From NCBI GenBank assembly GCA_963681975.1, contig OY820613.1, positions 1,178,001-1,242,000 of the forward strand: DNA of 64,000 bases, read 5' to 3'. This stretch comes from JANELJ01 sp024511395 (GTDB taxonomy: Bacteria > Pseudomonadota > Gammaproteobacteria > GRL18). Both the position numbers and the translations under genes were made by a program. The notes under the pieces were generated by a model. The model did not search any database. It worked only from the letters and a program-made list of their open reading frames with translations, and was not told the DNA's origin. Numbering within the stretch: the first letter of the stretch is position 1; the number at the start of each line of letters is the position of its first letter. This document shows positions 44,144 through 53,094 of this stretch, piece by piece.

Positions 44144-45308
44144 CTGAAGGCTCCCCACAAATTTAAACCATTGTGCAGAGTCACATCACGTCCTGGTTCA
44201 ATTGTGTAAATGTTTTTTTCAAATCCTTCATGTAAATTTTATACCGTTTGTCATTTATAACTTGTTTTGCAATATAGATGAATGACAAGACAGTACGGTT
44301 AACAATGGTATTGGCCTGTAACATTTTCTGATAGCCCTGTTGACAAGCTACTTTACCAATACACCATAATAAAAATTGAACTAAGGCCGCAATCAATAAC
44401 AGATTGTCATATCGTGCTTCAGACCTTGATTTAGCTTGTGACAAGCCCAGTCCATAATAGCTATTCTTACTATCGCGAAAGCTTTCTTCTATTTGCATTC
44501 GAGTTGAGTATATTTTTACAATTTGTTTGGGCGTTGCTTTACTGGTCGGTAAATTACTCACTAACAACCAGGCTTCATTAGCCTTCTTTTCTTGATATAA
44601 GGAAGTTGTGCAATGAGACTTGCCACCTCGTTTTTTCTGTTTCTGTCGTTTCTTACTTTTCTTTTTATACAAATACCCATTACAGCAAAAACGGGAGACT
44701 TTACTGTAATAAATATTACCCAGCTGTTTTGCTTTTGCTGAGCCATCTTGCATATAATGACGGCAACTATTCCAATGCTCGCCATCCAGTGACAAATGAA
44801 CATTCCCCCTGACTCTTCCAAGCCAATACCAACCCCTGGATTCAACGGATTTAAACCAGGTAATGCGATAAATCGCATCACTGATTAAGATAGGCTTGCT
44901 TCCATCGGGCAGCAGTGGATGGGACTCTTTGCCAATTAAGTAGTCTGTCATCATTTTATAAATTAAAGAGTGCTCTTGATGAAGTTTATTATTACCTATC
45001 AATCTATCCATGCGCTTTATATCATGTTTGGTGCTGGTGACAGAATTTTCTCTTAAATTCCTCACCAAACTGGTTACACTAATTTGGTGGTGGTTTATAC
45101 CTGATAATACTCCAGCCATTAAGGCATTTAAACGGGTTTTATGGATATCAGGGCAGGTTCTTTCTAACATTTTATGTAATAATTTAGCGGCTTTCATGGG
45201 GTTCTTTTGATTTGTTTTTTGGTCGAAACAAATTTGTTCATATTTCACCATGAAAATCGATCTTATTTAAACCTCGAATTTTCTAATAAATTCGTGGGGA
45301 TACATCAG
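44144..45308 (-). mobile_element. IS4-family element of the IS10 type, internally deleted
   Basis: About 1,165 bp with inverted termini CTGAAGGCTCCCCACAAATT and the inverse of AATTCGTGGGGATACATCAG. These resemble IS10 ends (CTGAGAGATCCCC). The flanks TTTTTATAG and CTTTTATAG match at 8 of 9 bases, the 9-bp duplication expected of IS10-type elements. Confidence 0.82.
44181..45251 (-). pseudogene. IS10-type transposase with in-frame internal deletion
   Basis: 356 residues against about 400-440 usual. The family core Y-x2-R-x3-E-x6-K is present as YSTRMQIEESFRDSK, with YGLGLSQAKS after it, and the second Asp region as ILISDAIYRITWFK. After DYLIGKESH the sequence jumps to PLLPDGSKP; the usual segment of about 70 residues, which contains the first catalytic Asp (VDWS-type), is missing, yet the frame is kept. 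The protein cannot have a full DDE site. Confidence 0.78.
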
Positions 45309-45411
45309 CTTTTATAGAATATTTTTGTCGTTTTTGTTGTTAGATTATTATGTTGTTATTATTCAGTTATTAATAATAAGCTATGGAAAAATAACCTTTT
45401 TTTTCAAGTGA

Positions 45412-46275
45412 TTAAAACTTTTTCGTACATTTTTCTGCAGCTTTCCTACAGGCATACAGCAGGCTTTGTGTTAATGACTGCTGTTTAAGCTGCTGATGAA
45501 TCATTGCCGTATTAAAAACATCACCGGCCCCTAATGAATCCACTGTATCTACCCTGAAACCATCCTGCCAGTAAAAGTCCTGCTTAAATGCTGCCCCTGC
45601 ACCGGCTTTACCCTAGGCACATACAATAAGCGCTTGCGGGTATTGCCGTTTTTTCTCCAGGCAAAAAGAATGGGCATCCGGGGTTTTACTGTTTTGGGCA
45701 TATTGTTTTGAAAATAACACCATATCTGCATAAGGGATCAGAGTTTCGATATTATCTCTGATTTTCTCAATCTCCAGAGAAATACGGACTTTTGGCAAAC
45801 GTTTCCTGCACAATTGCATCATTTTCTGGGTGTGTTTAATATTTCTGCCTTCAAAGTGAAACCAGTCAAAATTTTCCAGGGGAAGCTGTTTAAAGGTTTC
45901 AAAAGAGTATTCAGCCAGATCCCTGTAATGGCAGATAGTTCTGGAGCCTGTGGCACGGCTCAGGCTGATATAAGAAGTAGGTATGCCACTGTCTAGCAAC
46001 TGAACATATTGAATATTAACCCGGTACTGTTGCAGGTCATCAATAATAATCTGGCTGTCCTGATCACCAGCATTCTCTTCTGCAAGAGGTGTTACACAGG
46101 TTCCTGCCCAGAAACACTGATGGCCAAGGTTAGAGAGAACCACTGCCGTATTGGTAGCATTGCCGCCGCGGGTAATGGACTGAGACAGAATACGAACTTC
46201 ATCTTCTTCGGGATAGCTTGCAAGCTCATTGATAATATCAACGGTGGCAATTCCTGTGTAGAGTATTTTAGCCAT
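45412..46275 (-). pseudogene. PfkB-family carbohydrate kinase, nonsense mutation
   Basis: A ketohexokinase-like PfkB sugar kinase: TGIATVDIINELASYP, ITRGGNATNTAVVLSNLG (substrate-binding Gly-rich motif), HFEGRNIKHT and the C-terminal PfkB motif VDSLGAGDVFNTAMI with the catalytic Asp. A TAG at 45613-45615, after PQALIVCA, interrupts the frame; the preceding and following codons suggest a lost Trp or Gln codon (single transition). The rest continues in frame to TAA at 45412-45414. The start abuts the queG stop with no gap, so it was the second gene of an operon. Confidence 0.85.
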
Positions 46276-47367
46276 TTATTGAACCTGTTTTAACGCCCAG
46301 TCAATGTGCTCCTGAACCATGGCAGAAGCGGTTTGTTTATTTTTCAGAGCCTGAATAATATCAGCTTGATTTTCAGGTTTTTCGGCCAGGCAGTTGCCCA
46401 AAGCCACCGCAATATTTCTTAACCAGGACTCATGGCCGATACGACGAATGGCAGTACCCTCGGTGCTTTTTAGAAACTGTTCTTCGCTCCAGGCAAATAA
46501 GTCCAGTAAGTGCGGACTTGCCAGGTCGCCCCGGGCAAAATAATTGCTTTCAGCGGTCTGCTGAGAAAACCGGTTCCAGGGACAGAACAGCTGACAGTCA
46601 TCACAGCCGTATATACGGTTGCCCATTAGTGGACGTAAGGGTTCTGGAATGGCTGACCGGGATTCAATGGTCAGGTAGGAAATACATAAGCGGGAATCCA
46701 CAATATAAGGTTCCACAATAGCCTGAGTCGGGCAGGTATCCATGCATTTAGTACAGTTGCCGCAGTGGTTTACAGCAGGGGTATCAATGGGCAGGGGCAG
46801 GTTGGTAAATATTTCACCTAAAAAAAACCAGGAACCGGTTTTTTCCTGTAACACGTTGGAATGCTTGCCTATCCAGCCCAGTCCGGCTTTTTCTGCCAGT
46901 GGTTTTTCCAGTACCGGAGCGCTGTCGGTAAAAACCCGGTAGCCAAAGGGCCCGATTTTCTGCTCCAGGCGGGAGGCCAGTTTCTGCAGACGTTTTTTTA
47001 CCACTTTGTGATAATCCCGTCCCAGGCTGTAGCGGGCAATATAGCCTTTTTCAGTCTGTTCAAGTAAGTCTATGGCATGTTCCGGATCTTCCGGAAAATA
47101 ATCCATCCGTACGCAAATAATACTCAGGGTACCCTGTTCCAGTTCGGCTGGCCGGGTGCGTTTGCTGCCGTGACGGGACATATAGGCCATTTCACCATGC
47201 ATCTGCTGCTCCAGCCAGTGATTAAAGCGTTGTTCAGCAATGGTTAAGTCCGTATCGGTTATACCTGTAGCTTGAAAGCCCAGCTCTTTAGCCCAGAGTT
47301 TTATGGTCTGAGCCAGTTCATGCAGTTCCTCAGGGTTGAAATTATCAGTGTTATTTTGTGCTTTCAT
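46276..47367 (-). CDS. queG: Epoxyqueuosine reductase QueG
   Basis: QueG reduces epoxyqueuosine to queuosine in the wobble base of GUN-decoding tRNAs, using cobalamin and two 4Fe-4S clusters. The 363-residue protein shows the two ferredoxin-type motifs CGNCTKCMDTCPTQA near residue 195 and CDDCQLFCPWNR near 255, the upstream ADSAPVLEKPLAEKAGLGW (here TDSAPVLEK), and the C-terminal HEAT-like tail (RNIAVALGN). It is divergent from tsaE by 94 bp. In E. coli nnr lies between queG and tsaE; it is absent here. The gene appears intact. Confidence 0.95.
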   Translation of the reverse strand: MKAQNNTDNFNPEELHELAQTIKLWAKELGFQATGITDTDLTIAEQRFNHWLEQQMHGEMAYMSRHGSKRTRPAELEQGTLSIICVRMDYFPEDPEHAIDLLEQTEKGYIARYSLGRDYHKVVKKRLQKLASRLEQKIGPFGYRVFTDSAPVLEKPLAEKAGLGWIGKHSNVLQEKTGSWFFLGEIFTNLPLPIDTPAVNHCGNCTKCMDTCPTQAIVEPYIVDSRLCISYLTIESRSAIPEPLRPLMGNRIYGCDDCQLFCPWNRFSQQTAESNYFARGDLASPHLLDLFAWSEEQFLKSTEGTAIRRIGHESWLRNIAVALGNCLAEKPENQADIIQALKNKQTASAMVQEHIDWALKQVQ

Positions 47368-47461
47368 TCAATACAATAGGTGTCTTTAATTAGCAGAACA
47401 AACTATACCCGGTCATTCATCTATTTATTCCCACTCCCCCTGGGAGAGGGCATTATTTTTT

Positions 47462-48061
47462 ATGTCAAATTTACATTATAACAAAGAATACTCCTTAACC
47501 GCTTTTCTTCCTGATGAGTCCGCCATGATCAGTCTGGGGGCTCAGCTGGCAGCACGGATTCACCCCGGTACCGTTATTTACCTTGATGGTGATCTGGGCG
47601 CCGGGAAAACAACTCTGGTCAGAGGATTTTTAAGAGCCTGTGGACACCGGGGAGCCGTAAAAAGTCCAACTTTTACCGTTGTTGAGCCCTACGCTCTTGA
47701 TTATAATCAGTTACAGGTAGATCTTAAACAGAATGATCGGATAGATCCTCTAAGTATTTCAAAAACTGATAAATCTGGTGTAAACTTAAAGAGCAGCAAG
47801 ACCAGACAGTTGCAAAAAGTTTATCATTTTGATTTATATCGGCTCGAGGATCCGGAAGAGCTGGAATATCTGGGAATTCGGGATTATCTGGATGGTCAGG
47901 CCATTGCATTGATAGAATGGCCTGCAAAAGGTGAGGGTGTATTACCCAAAGCGGATTTGTTAATTAAAATCACTCATCAGAAACAGGGACGGGAGATTGA
48001 GTTGCGGGCGGAATCGGAACTTGGTAAGGCAATAGTTTCTAGGCTGGCATTAAGCCTCTGA
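47462..48061 (+). CDS. tsaE: tRNA threonylcarbamoyladenosine ATPase TsaE, with an insertion
   Basis: TsaE is the ATPase that works with TsaB and TsaD to make t6A37 in ANN-decoding tRNAs. Visible motifs are Walker A GDLGAGKTTLVRG near residue 43, KSPTFTVVEPY, VYHFDLYRLEDPEELEYLG and the C-terminal IEWPAKGEGVLP. At 199 residues it is longer than usual (about 150-160) because of a polar insert of about 40 residues (DYNQLQVDLKQNDRIDPLSI, then KTDKSGVNLK...) between the EPY segment and HFDLYR. The insert is in frame. Followed by amiB, as in E. coli. Confidence 0.92.
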   Translation: MSNLHYNKEYSLTAFLPDESAMISLGAQLAARIHPGTVIYLDGDLGAGKTTLVRGFLRACGHRGAVKSPTFTVVEPYALDYNQLQVDLKQNDRIDPLSISKTDKSGVNLKSSKTRQLQKVYHFDLYRLEDPEELEYLGIRDYLDGQAIALIEWPAKGEGVLPKADLLIKITHQKQGREIELRAESELGKAIVSRLALSL

Positions 48062-48097
48062 GCAGGCTGCGGTTTAATGAAAGGCGGGGTAAGAATT

Positions 48098-49498
48098 ATG
48101 AGTATATTTAAAATAACAATAACGGCCATCAGACAGCAGTTTATTGCCCGGTTTTTCCTTTGTATGGCTGTCCTGTTTTTTTCAGTCGATGTTTATGCCG
48201 CTATTGCCAAAGTAAACGGCGTGCGTATGTGGGCGTCTCCCGATTCAACCCGTCTGGTTATTGACTTAAACCGGGGGGTAGAACATCGCCTGAGTTCCCT
48301 GTCTAATCCTGAACGGGTGGTTATTGATATTAGCGGAGCCAGATTATCCGGACCTTTGCCCAGTCTGAATTATAAATCGGATTCTATCAGTGATATTCGT
48401 ACCGCACAGAAAAAAAACAATACTCTGCGCATGGTGCTGGATCTGAAACATAAGGTTCATCCCAAAAGTTTCCTGCTTAAACCCAATAAAAAATACGGTT
48501 ATCGTCTGGTCATTGATCTTGAAAAAGAAACGGACAATAAAAAAAGTAATGCACCCCGAATTGTTAAAAGCGTTAATTCATCCAGAAAACGTGATTTAAT
48601 TGTGGCTATTGATGCCGGTCATGGGGGGGATGACCCAGGTGCTGTCGGTCCCCGGGGGACTAAGGAAAAACACGTCGTCCTGCAGATTGCCCACAAATTG
48701 TGGGACATGATTAACCGTAAACCGGGTATGAAAGCCGTCATGATCCGTGACGGTGATTATTATATCAGTCTGCGCGGACGTACCCGTAAAGCCCGCAAAC
48801 TGAATGCCGATATTTTTATTTCTATCCACGCCGATGCCTTTAGAAATCCCAAAGCCAGAGGAGCTTCAGTCTTTATTCTGTCTTCCCGCGGAGCGACCAG
48901 TGAAGCGGCCAAATGGCTGGCAAAAAAGGAAAACGAGGCGGATTTAGTGGGTGGTGTCAGTCTGGATGATAAAGATGATATGTTGGCAAAAATGCTGCTG
49001 GACTTATCCCAGACAGCCACTATTGAAGCCAGCAGCAGTGTCGCAAGCCGGGTTCTGTCCCGCCTGAAAACCGTAGGCAATACCCATAAACATAAAGTAG
49101 AACGGGCTGGTTTTGTGGTTTTAAAATCGCCGGATATTCCTTCATTACTGGTTGAAACCGGTTTTATTTCCAACCCTAAAGAAGAACGCCTTCTACGCAG
49201 TTCCTCCTATCAGAAGAAACTGGCCAGTGCGATCCTGACCGGTGTGGACAGTTATTTTAAACAATATCCCGTACCGGGCACTGTGTATGCAAAGGATACA
49301 CTGCTCAATCCTCAGGATATGAGCAGGCTGACCACCAATTCCCTGAAGAAAAAGCGTACTCATAAAGTGGTTCGTGGGGATACCCTGTCAGCCATTTCCA
49401 AACGCTACCAGGTCAGTGTCTCTTCAATCAAGCAGGTTAACAGGCTGAAAAATAATACCCTGTATGTAGGCAAGGTTTTAAGCATCCCCCGATCCTGA
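48098..49498 (+). CDS. amiB: N-acetylmuramoyl-L-alanine amidase AmiB/AmiC type with LysM
   Basis: A periplasmic zinc amidase that splits septal peptidoglycan during cell separation. From the ATG at 48098 (466 residues): a signal sequence at about 10-35, an AMIN domain at about 35-135 (VNGVRMWASPDSTRLVIDL), the Amidase_3 catalytic domain at about 165-375 with zinc ligands in DAGHGGDDPGA, KEKHVVLQ and SIHADAF, and Glu in LLVETGFISN, then a C-terminal LysM repeat (HKVVRGDTLSAISKRY). An upstream in-frame ATG at 48077 would add seven residues. LysM-bearing AmiB is usual in pseudomonads and relatives. The gene is intact and sits between tsaE and mutL. Confidence 0.93.
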   Translation: MSIFKITITAIRQQFIARFFLCMAVLFFSVDVYAAIAKVNGVRMWASPDSTRLVIDLNRGVEHRLSSLSNPERVVIDISGARLSGPLPSLNYKSDSISDIRTAQKKNNTLRMVLDLKHKVHPKSFLLKPNKKYGYRLVIDLEKETDNKKSNAPRIVKSVNSSRKRDLIVAIDAGHGGDDPGAVGPRGTKEKHVVLQIAHKLWDMINRKPGMKAVMIRDGDYYISLRGRTRKARKLNADIFISIHADAFRNPKARGASVFILSSRGATSEAAKWLAKKENEADLVGGVSLDDKDDMLAKMLLDLSQTATIEASSSVASRVLSRLKTVGNTHKHKVERAGFVVLKSPDIPSLLVETGFISNPKEERLLRSSSYQKKLASAILTGVDSYFKQYPVPGTVYAKDTLLNPQDMSRLTTNSLKKKRTHKVVRGDTLSAISKRYQVSVSSIKQVNRLKNNTLYVGKVLSIPRS

Positions 49499-49636
49499 TT
49501 CCTTGTGTCTGTTATTTAAGGTAAACTACCGGTAACTACTCAGAACTTAACTGGCAACAAATGGAGTTTTACCGTTACTACCCCCTGTATTAAACCCCTT
49601 AGTTTACAGCTGGCCAACCAGATTGCCGCCGGCGAA

Positions 49637-51454
49637 GTGGTTGAACGTCCGGCTTCTGTGGTTAAAGAATTACTGGAAAATGCCATTGATGCGTGTAGTC
49701 AGCAAATTCAGATAGATATTGATCGAGGCGGCAGCTCCCTGATACGGGTTATAGATGACGGTGTCGGCATCAGTAAAGCGGAACTGGCTTTGGCGGTTTC
49801 CCGCCATGCAACCAGTAAACTCAGCACACTGAATGAACTGGAACATATTGCCAGTCTGGGATTTCGCGGTGAAGCACTGGCCAGTATCAGTGCCGTTTCC
49901 CGCCTGTCCATTCAAAGCAAACCGGAACAGCAGGCACAGGCTTGGCGGATTAATACTGGCACTGATACCGACTTTGCCAACTACCAAGCAGAACCGGAAC
50001 CGGTAGCTGGTTCAACAGGCACCATTGTAGAAGTCCGGGATCTTTTTTTTAATACGCCCGCCCGGCGTAAATTTATGCGTACGGTTAAAACAGAATTTAA
50101 ACACATTGATGATGTATTTAAACGTATTGCCTTAAGTCGTTTTGATATTGGGTTTAAACTTTCTCATAATAAAAAAGTCATCCGTAATTTACCTGCAGCT
50201 GAAACCTCAAAAACCATTGAATCGCGCATTGGCCGCCTGTTCAGTAGCGAATTTCTGGCCAATAGTTACCGAATTGATCTCAGTTCCAAGCATTTCAGTC
50301 AAATGGGCACTATCCGCTTATGGGGCTGGGTCAGTAAACCGCACTGGCATCGCAGCCAGCCCGACTGGCAGTATTTTTATGTTAACGGCCGTTTTATCCG
50401 TGACAAACTGGTCAATCATGCCCTGCGTCAGGCCTGTCAGGAATTACTACCGCCGGACAGTTATTTGTCTTACCTGCTGTATCTGGAAATTGATCCGGGA
50501 CAGGTGGATGTTAATGTACACCCCACCAAACACGAAGTCCGCTTCCGTCAGACCCGCCTGGTTCATGACTTTATTTACAGTGCATTGCACGGGGTTTTAG
50601 AGCCCTCAGCAGATCAACAGTCCTCAGCAGAGCAGGAACCTGTTATTGCAGCTAGTAGTGAAAATAATACAGCATCTCTACATACAGACAGAGACAAAAC
50701 AGTTTATCGTAATCCTTATTCATCAGTACCTTTCCAAAAAGGTTCTTCTGCTTTATCCCATAAAGATGTAGCAGAACATCTGGAAGGTATGCAGAAGCTG
50801 TATCAGAGCCCGACAAAGCAAACTGATTCAGGCCAGACATCAGCAGCTCAACAGCAGAATTTTTTTGGCACATGCCTGGATGTTTTATTACCGGGTTTTA
50901 TACTAAGCCAGAACAGGAATCAGGCTGATGAACCGCAACTCTACCTGTTCCAGGTTAAGCCGGTACAGCAGTATATTCTGCAGCACATTTTTACAGCTGA
51001 TAAACGAACTCAGTTGCTTATCCCACAGACCGTAGTGCTTAAATCCCGGCAGGTTGATGACTTAATAAACGTTCAGAAAGCACTGGAACAATGGGGCCTG
51101 GAAATCGGCCAGATTGCAGATGATTCATTGATGGTTCGTTCCTTACCGGATCTGCAGGGCATACCGGGCTGTACATTTAACCTGGAAAAAATGCTTGAAG
51201 CGCTATCGGCCTGGTTAAAGGAGCAGAAAAATTTTCAGGCTGAAGAAAACAAACCGGATATTTCTGCTGCTGCAACAAAAATACTGCTGAATACTCTGCA
51301 GACAAAAAGTTTAAGTCTTGCTGAACAGAATCAGTTATTAACAACATTAGCCGGTATGGTTAAACAGTCTTCACCCGTACCATTATGCAATAAACAACCC
51401 TTATGGTTCATTCTTGATAAGGATAAGCTGAGTACTTTATTTAATAATTCATGA
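49637..51454 (+). CDS. mutL: DNA mismatch repair protein MutL, start region damaged
   Basis: MutL couples mismatch recognition by MutS to MutH and UvrD. The GHKL ATPase motifs are present: ELLENAIDAC, DDGVGI, LGFRGEALASI and FFNTPARRKFM; the transducer domain has YFYVNGRFIRD and VDVNVHPTKHEV. Homology continues upstream of the first usable in-frame start (GTG 49637): LSLQLANQIAAGE is encoded from about 49589, but no ATG, GTG or TTG precedes it in frame back to a TAA at 49517. An ATG at 49561 is out of frame by one base. The C-terminal domain (about 390-605) is divergent. Starting at GTG 49637 would remove a conserved ATPase helix, so function is doubtful. Confidence 0.82.
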   Translation: MVERPASVVKELLENAIDACSQQIQIDIDRGGSSLIRVIDDGVGISKAELALAVSRHATSKLSTLNELEHIASLGFRGEALASISAVSRLSIQSKPEQQAQAWRINTGTDTDFANYQAEPEPVAGSTGTIVEVRDLFFNTPARRKFMRTVKTEFKHIDDVFKRIALSRFDIGFKLSHNKKVIRNLPAAETSKTIESRIGRLFSSEFLANSYRIDLSSKHFSQMGTIRLWGWVSKPHWHRSQPDWQYFYVNGRFIRDKLVNHALRQACQELLPPDSYLSYLLYLEIDPGQVDVNVHPTKHEVRFRQTRLVHDFIYSALHGVLEPSADQQSSAEQEPVIAASSENNTASLHTDRDKTVYRNPYSSVPFQKGSSALSHKDVAEHLEGMQKLYQSPTKQTDSGQTSAAQQQNFFGTCLDVLLPGFILSQNRNQADEPQLYLFQVKPVQQYILQHIFTADKRTQLLIPQTVVLKSRQVDDLINVQKALEQWGLEIGQIADDSLMVRSLPDLQGIPGCTFNLEKMLEALSAWLKEQKNFQAEENKPDISAAATKILLNTLQTKSLSLAEQNQLLTTLAGMVKQSSPVPLCNKQPLWFILDKDKLSTLFNNS

Positions 51455-52425
51455 ATCAGCCCCTGTCACAATTGCCTGAACAACAGTGCCCCGTGGTCTT
51501 TATTATGGGACCCACCGCATCGGGAAAAACCGATCTGGCCATTAAGCTGGTAGAGCAGTATCCCTTTGAGATCATCAGCGTAGATTCAGCTCTGGTGTAT
51601 AAGGATATGGATATCGGCACAGCCAAACCCACGGCAGAAGAATTACAGCGGGCACCTCATCGCCTGATAGATTTTCTGGATCCGGCACAATCTTATTCCA
51701 CGGCACAGTTTCGAAAGGATGCCCTGGCGGCCATAGCTGAAATTCACCAGCAGAATAAAATTCCTCTGCTAGTGGGTGGAACCATGCTGTATCACCGCAG
51801 TCTGCTGTATGGCATTTCAGAATTACCTGATGCCAATGAAGCCATTCGTGCCCAGCTGGATATCCAGATGCAACAGATGGGGAAACAATACATGCATGAT
51901 CGTCTGGCTGAAATTGACCCGGACAGTGCCAGAAAGATTCATCCCAATGATCCGCAAAGGGTGCAACGGGCACTGGAAGTTTACCAGATCACCGGTCAGA
52001 CCATGAGCCAGTTACAGCAGACCAGCCAGGCTGAGGCCCTGCCTTTTGAAAACCATAAAATAGTTATTGCACCGCGTTCAAGGGAGCTGTTGCGTGAACA
52101 TATTGCCATGCGTTTTCAGCAGATGATTGAGCAGGGATTTATTAAAGAAGTACAGCAGCTCTATCTGAGGGGCGATCTGGACCTTTCCATGCCCTCTATG
52201 CGGGCTGTGGGTTACCGACAGATCTGGGAATACCTGGAAGGTAAAATGACCCGGGAAGAAATGATTGAACGTGCAATAACCATTACCCGGCAGTTTGCCA
52301 AACGACAGATGACCTGGCTGCGCCGGGAACAGGATGGACTCTGGCTGGCTACGGAAGATAATGACAATGTTCATCAGGCAATAGAATATTTAAGCCCGGT
52401 AATTGGAAAGCTGGCTGGGGCCTGA
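51451..52425 (+). CDS. miaA: tRNA dimethylallyltransferase MiaA
   Basis: MiaA adds dimethylallyl to A37 of tRNAs that read UNN codons. The 324-residue protein has the P-loop GPTASGKTDLA at about 20-30, SVDSALVYKDMDIGTAKP, the PHRLIDFLDP segment, LLVGGTMLYHRSL near 110 and the C-terminal SMRAVGYRQIWEYL. The ATG overlaps the mutL TGA (ATGA), so the two are coupled. mutL-miaA-hfq-hflX is the usual gammaproteobacterial superoperon. The gene is intact. Confidence 0.96.
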   Translation: MNQPLSQLPEQQCPVVFIMGPTASGKTDLAIKLVEQYPFEIISVDSALVYKDMDIGTAKPTAEELQRAPHRLIDFLDPAQSYSTAQFRKDALAAIAEIHQQNKIPLLVGGTMLYHRSLLYGISELPDANEAIRAQLDIQMQQMGKQYMHDRLAEIDPDSARKIHPNDPQRVQRALEVYQITGQTMSQLQQTSQAEALPFENHKIVIAPRSRELLREHIAMRFQQMIEQGFIKEVQQLYLRGDLDLSMPSMRAVGYRQIWEYLEGKMTREEMIERAITITRQFAKRQMTWLRREQDGLWLATEDNDNVHQAIEYLSPVIGKLAGA

Positions 52426-52755
52426 AAAAACAGCAGGAAATAAAACCTAGGGATTACCCCAGTTTTTGCTGTAATATCACTATGTATTTTTTTTTATTAA
52501 AAATACATATTTAACTTAATTTTAGGTTAAAAAAGGGCGCGGAATTTTAGAGGTTTTTGTTCTGCCTTGGCTCAATGCGGTTTATTTGCAGCGTTTTGGC
52601 TCTATATAATAATAATAATGAGTTATTTAAGTATCTGCTTATATACATGAACAGCAAATTATTATACAATAATCGCCCCTTTGTGCTTGGCGCGGTAGAA
52701 CAAAAAAAACAATATAGAAGATCATACTAATAACGATAATTCAGGAGAAATTATA
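52426..52755 (+). promoter_or_regulatory. Long AT-rich leader upstream of hfq
   Basis: 330 bases without a gene. A TATAAT box at 52605-52610, with no good -35 at 17 bases, and several AT-rich tracts may hold promoters; in E. coli hfq has several, some inside miaA. AGGAGA at 52743-52748 is the hfq ribosome site. No terminator with a T-run was found after miaA, so read-through is likely. Confidence 0.45.
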
Positions 52756-52992
52756 ATGAGTAAAGGGCAAGCCTTACAAGACCCTTATTTGAACGTATTG
52801 AGAAAGGAAAGAGTGCCTGTTTCCATTTACCTGGTTAATGGTATTAAATTACAGGGGCAGGTTGAATCCTTCGATCAATTCGTTATTTTACTGAAAAATG
52901 CAGTCAACCAGATGGTTTATAAACATGCTATTTCAACCATTGTGCCTGCAAGAAATGTCAAACTGACCACTGAAGAAGGTAATAATTCCTGA
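52756..52992 (+). CDS. hfq: RNA chaperone Hfq
   Basis: Hfq is the hexameric Sm-like chaperone that pairs small RNAs with mRNAs. The 78-residue product is all core: LQDPYLNVLRKERVPVSIYL (Sm1 start), NGIKLQGQVESFDQFVILL, and the Sm2 motif YKHAISTIVPAR. It lacks the long disordered C-terminal tail of E. coli Hfq (102 residues) and so resembles Pseudomonas-type Hfq. Strong AGGAGA ribosome site. With UvrY/GacA in the same window, the Csr/Rsm and Hfq branches of small-RNA control are both represented. Confidence 0.97.
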   Translation: MSKGQALQDPYLNVLRKERVPVSIYLVNGIKLQGQVESFDQFVILLKNAVNQMVYKHAISTIVPARNVKLTTEEGNNS

Positions 52993-53094
52993 ACTCAATT
53001 CTGAACAATTGTATGGCGGTTACTTTAAAGATCTTTAAGCCTTCAGGTAAAACACCGGCCCGAACTTTATTCCAGATGTTAAGGACTATAGATA

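Noticed and set aside
16135..44812. Defence or toxin-antitoxin island
   Set aside because: Accessory regions contain only IS genes, gene fragments and housekeeping genes. The only antitoxin-like candidate (39903) is a 43-residue fragment with no partner. No nuclease, methylase, helicase or phage gene was found.
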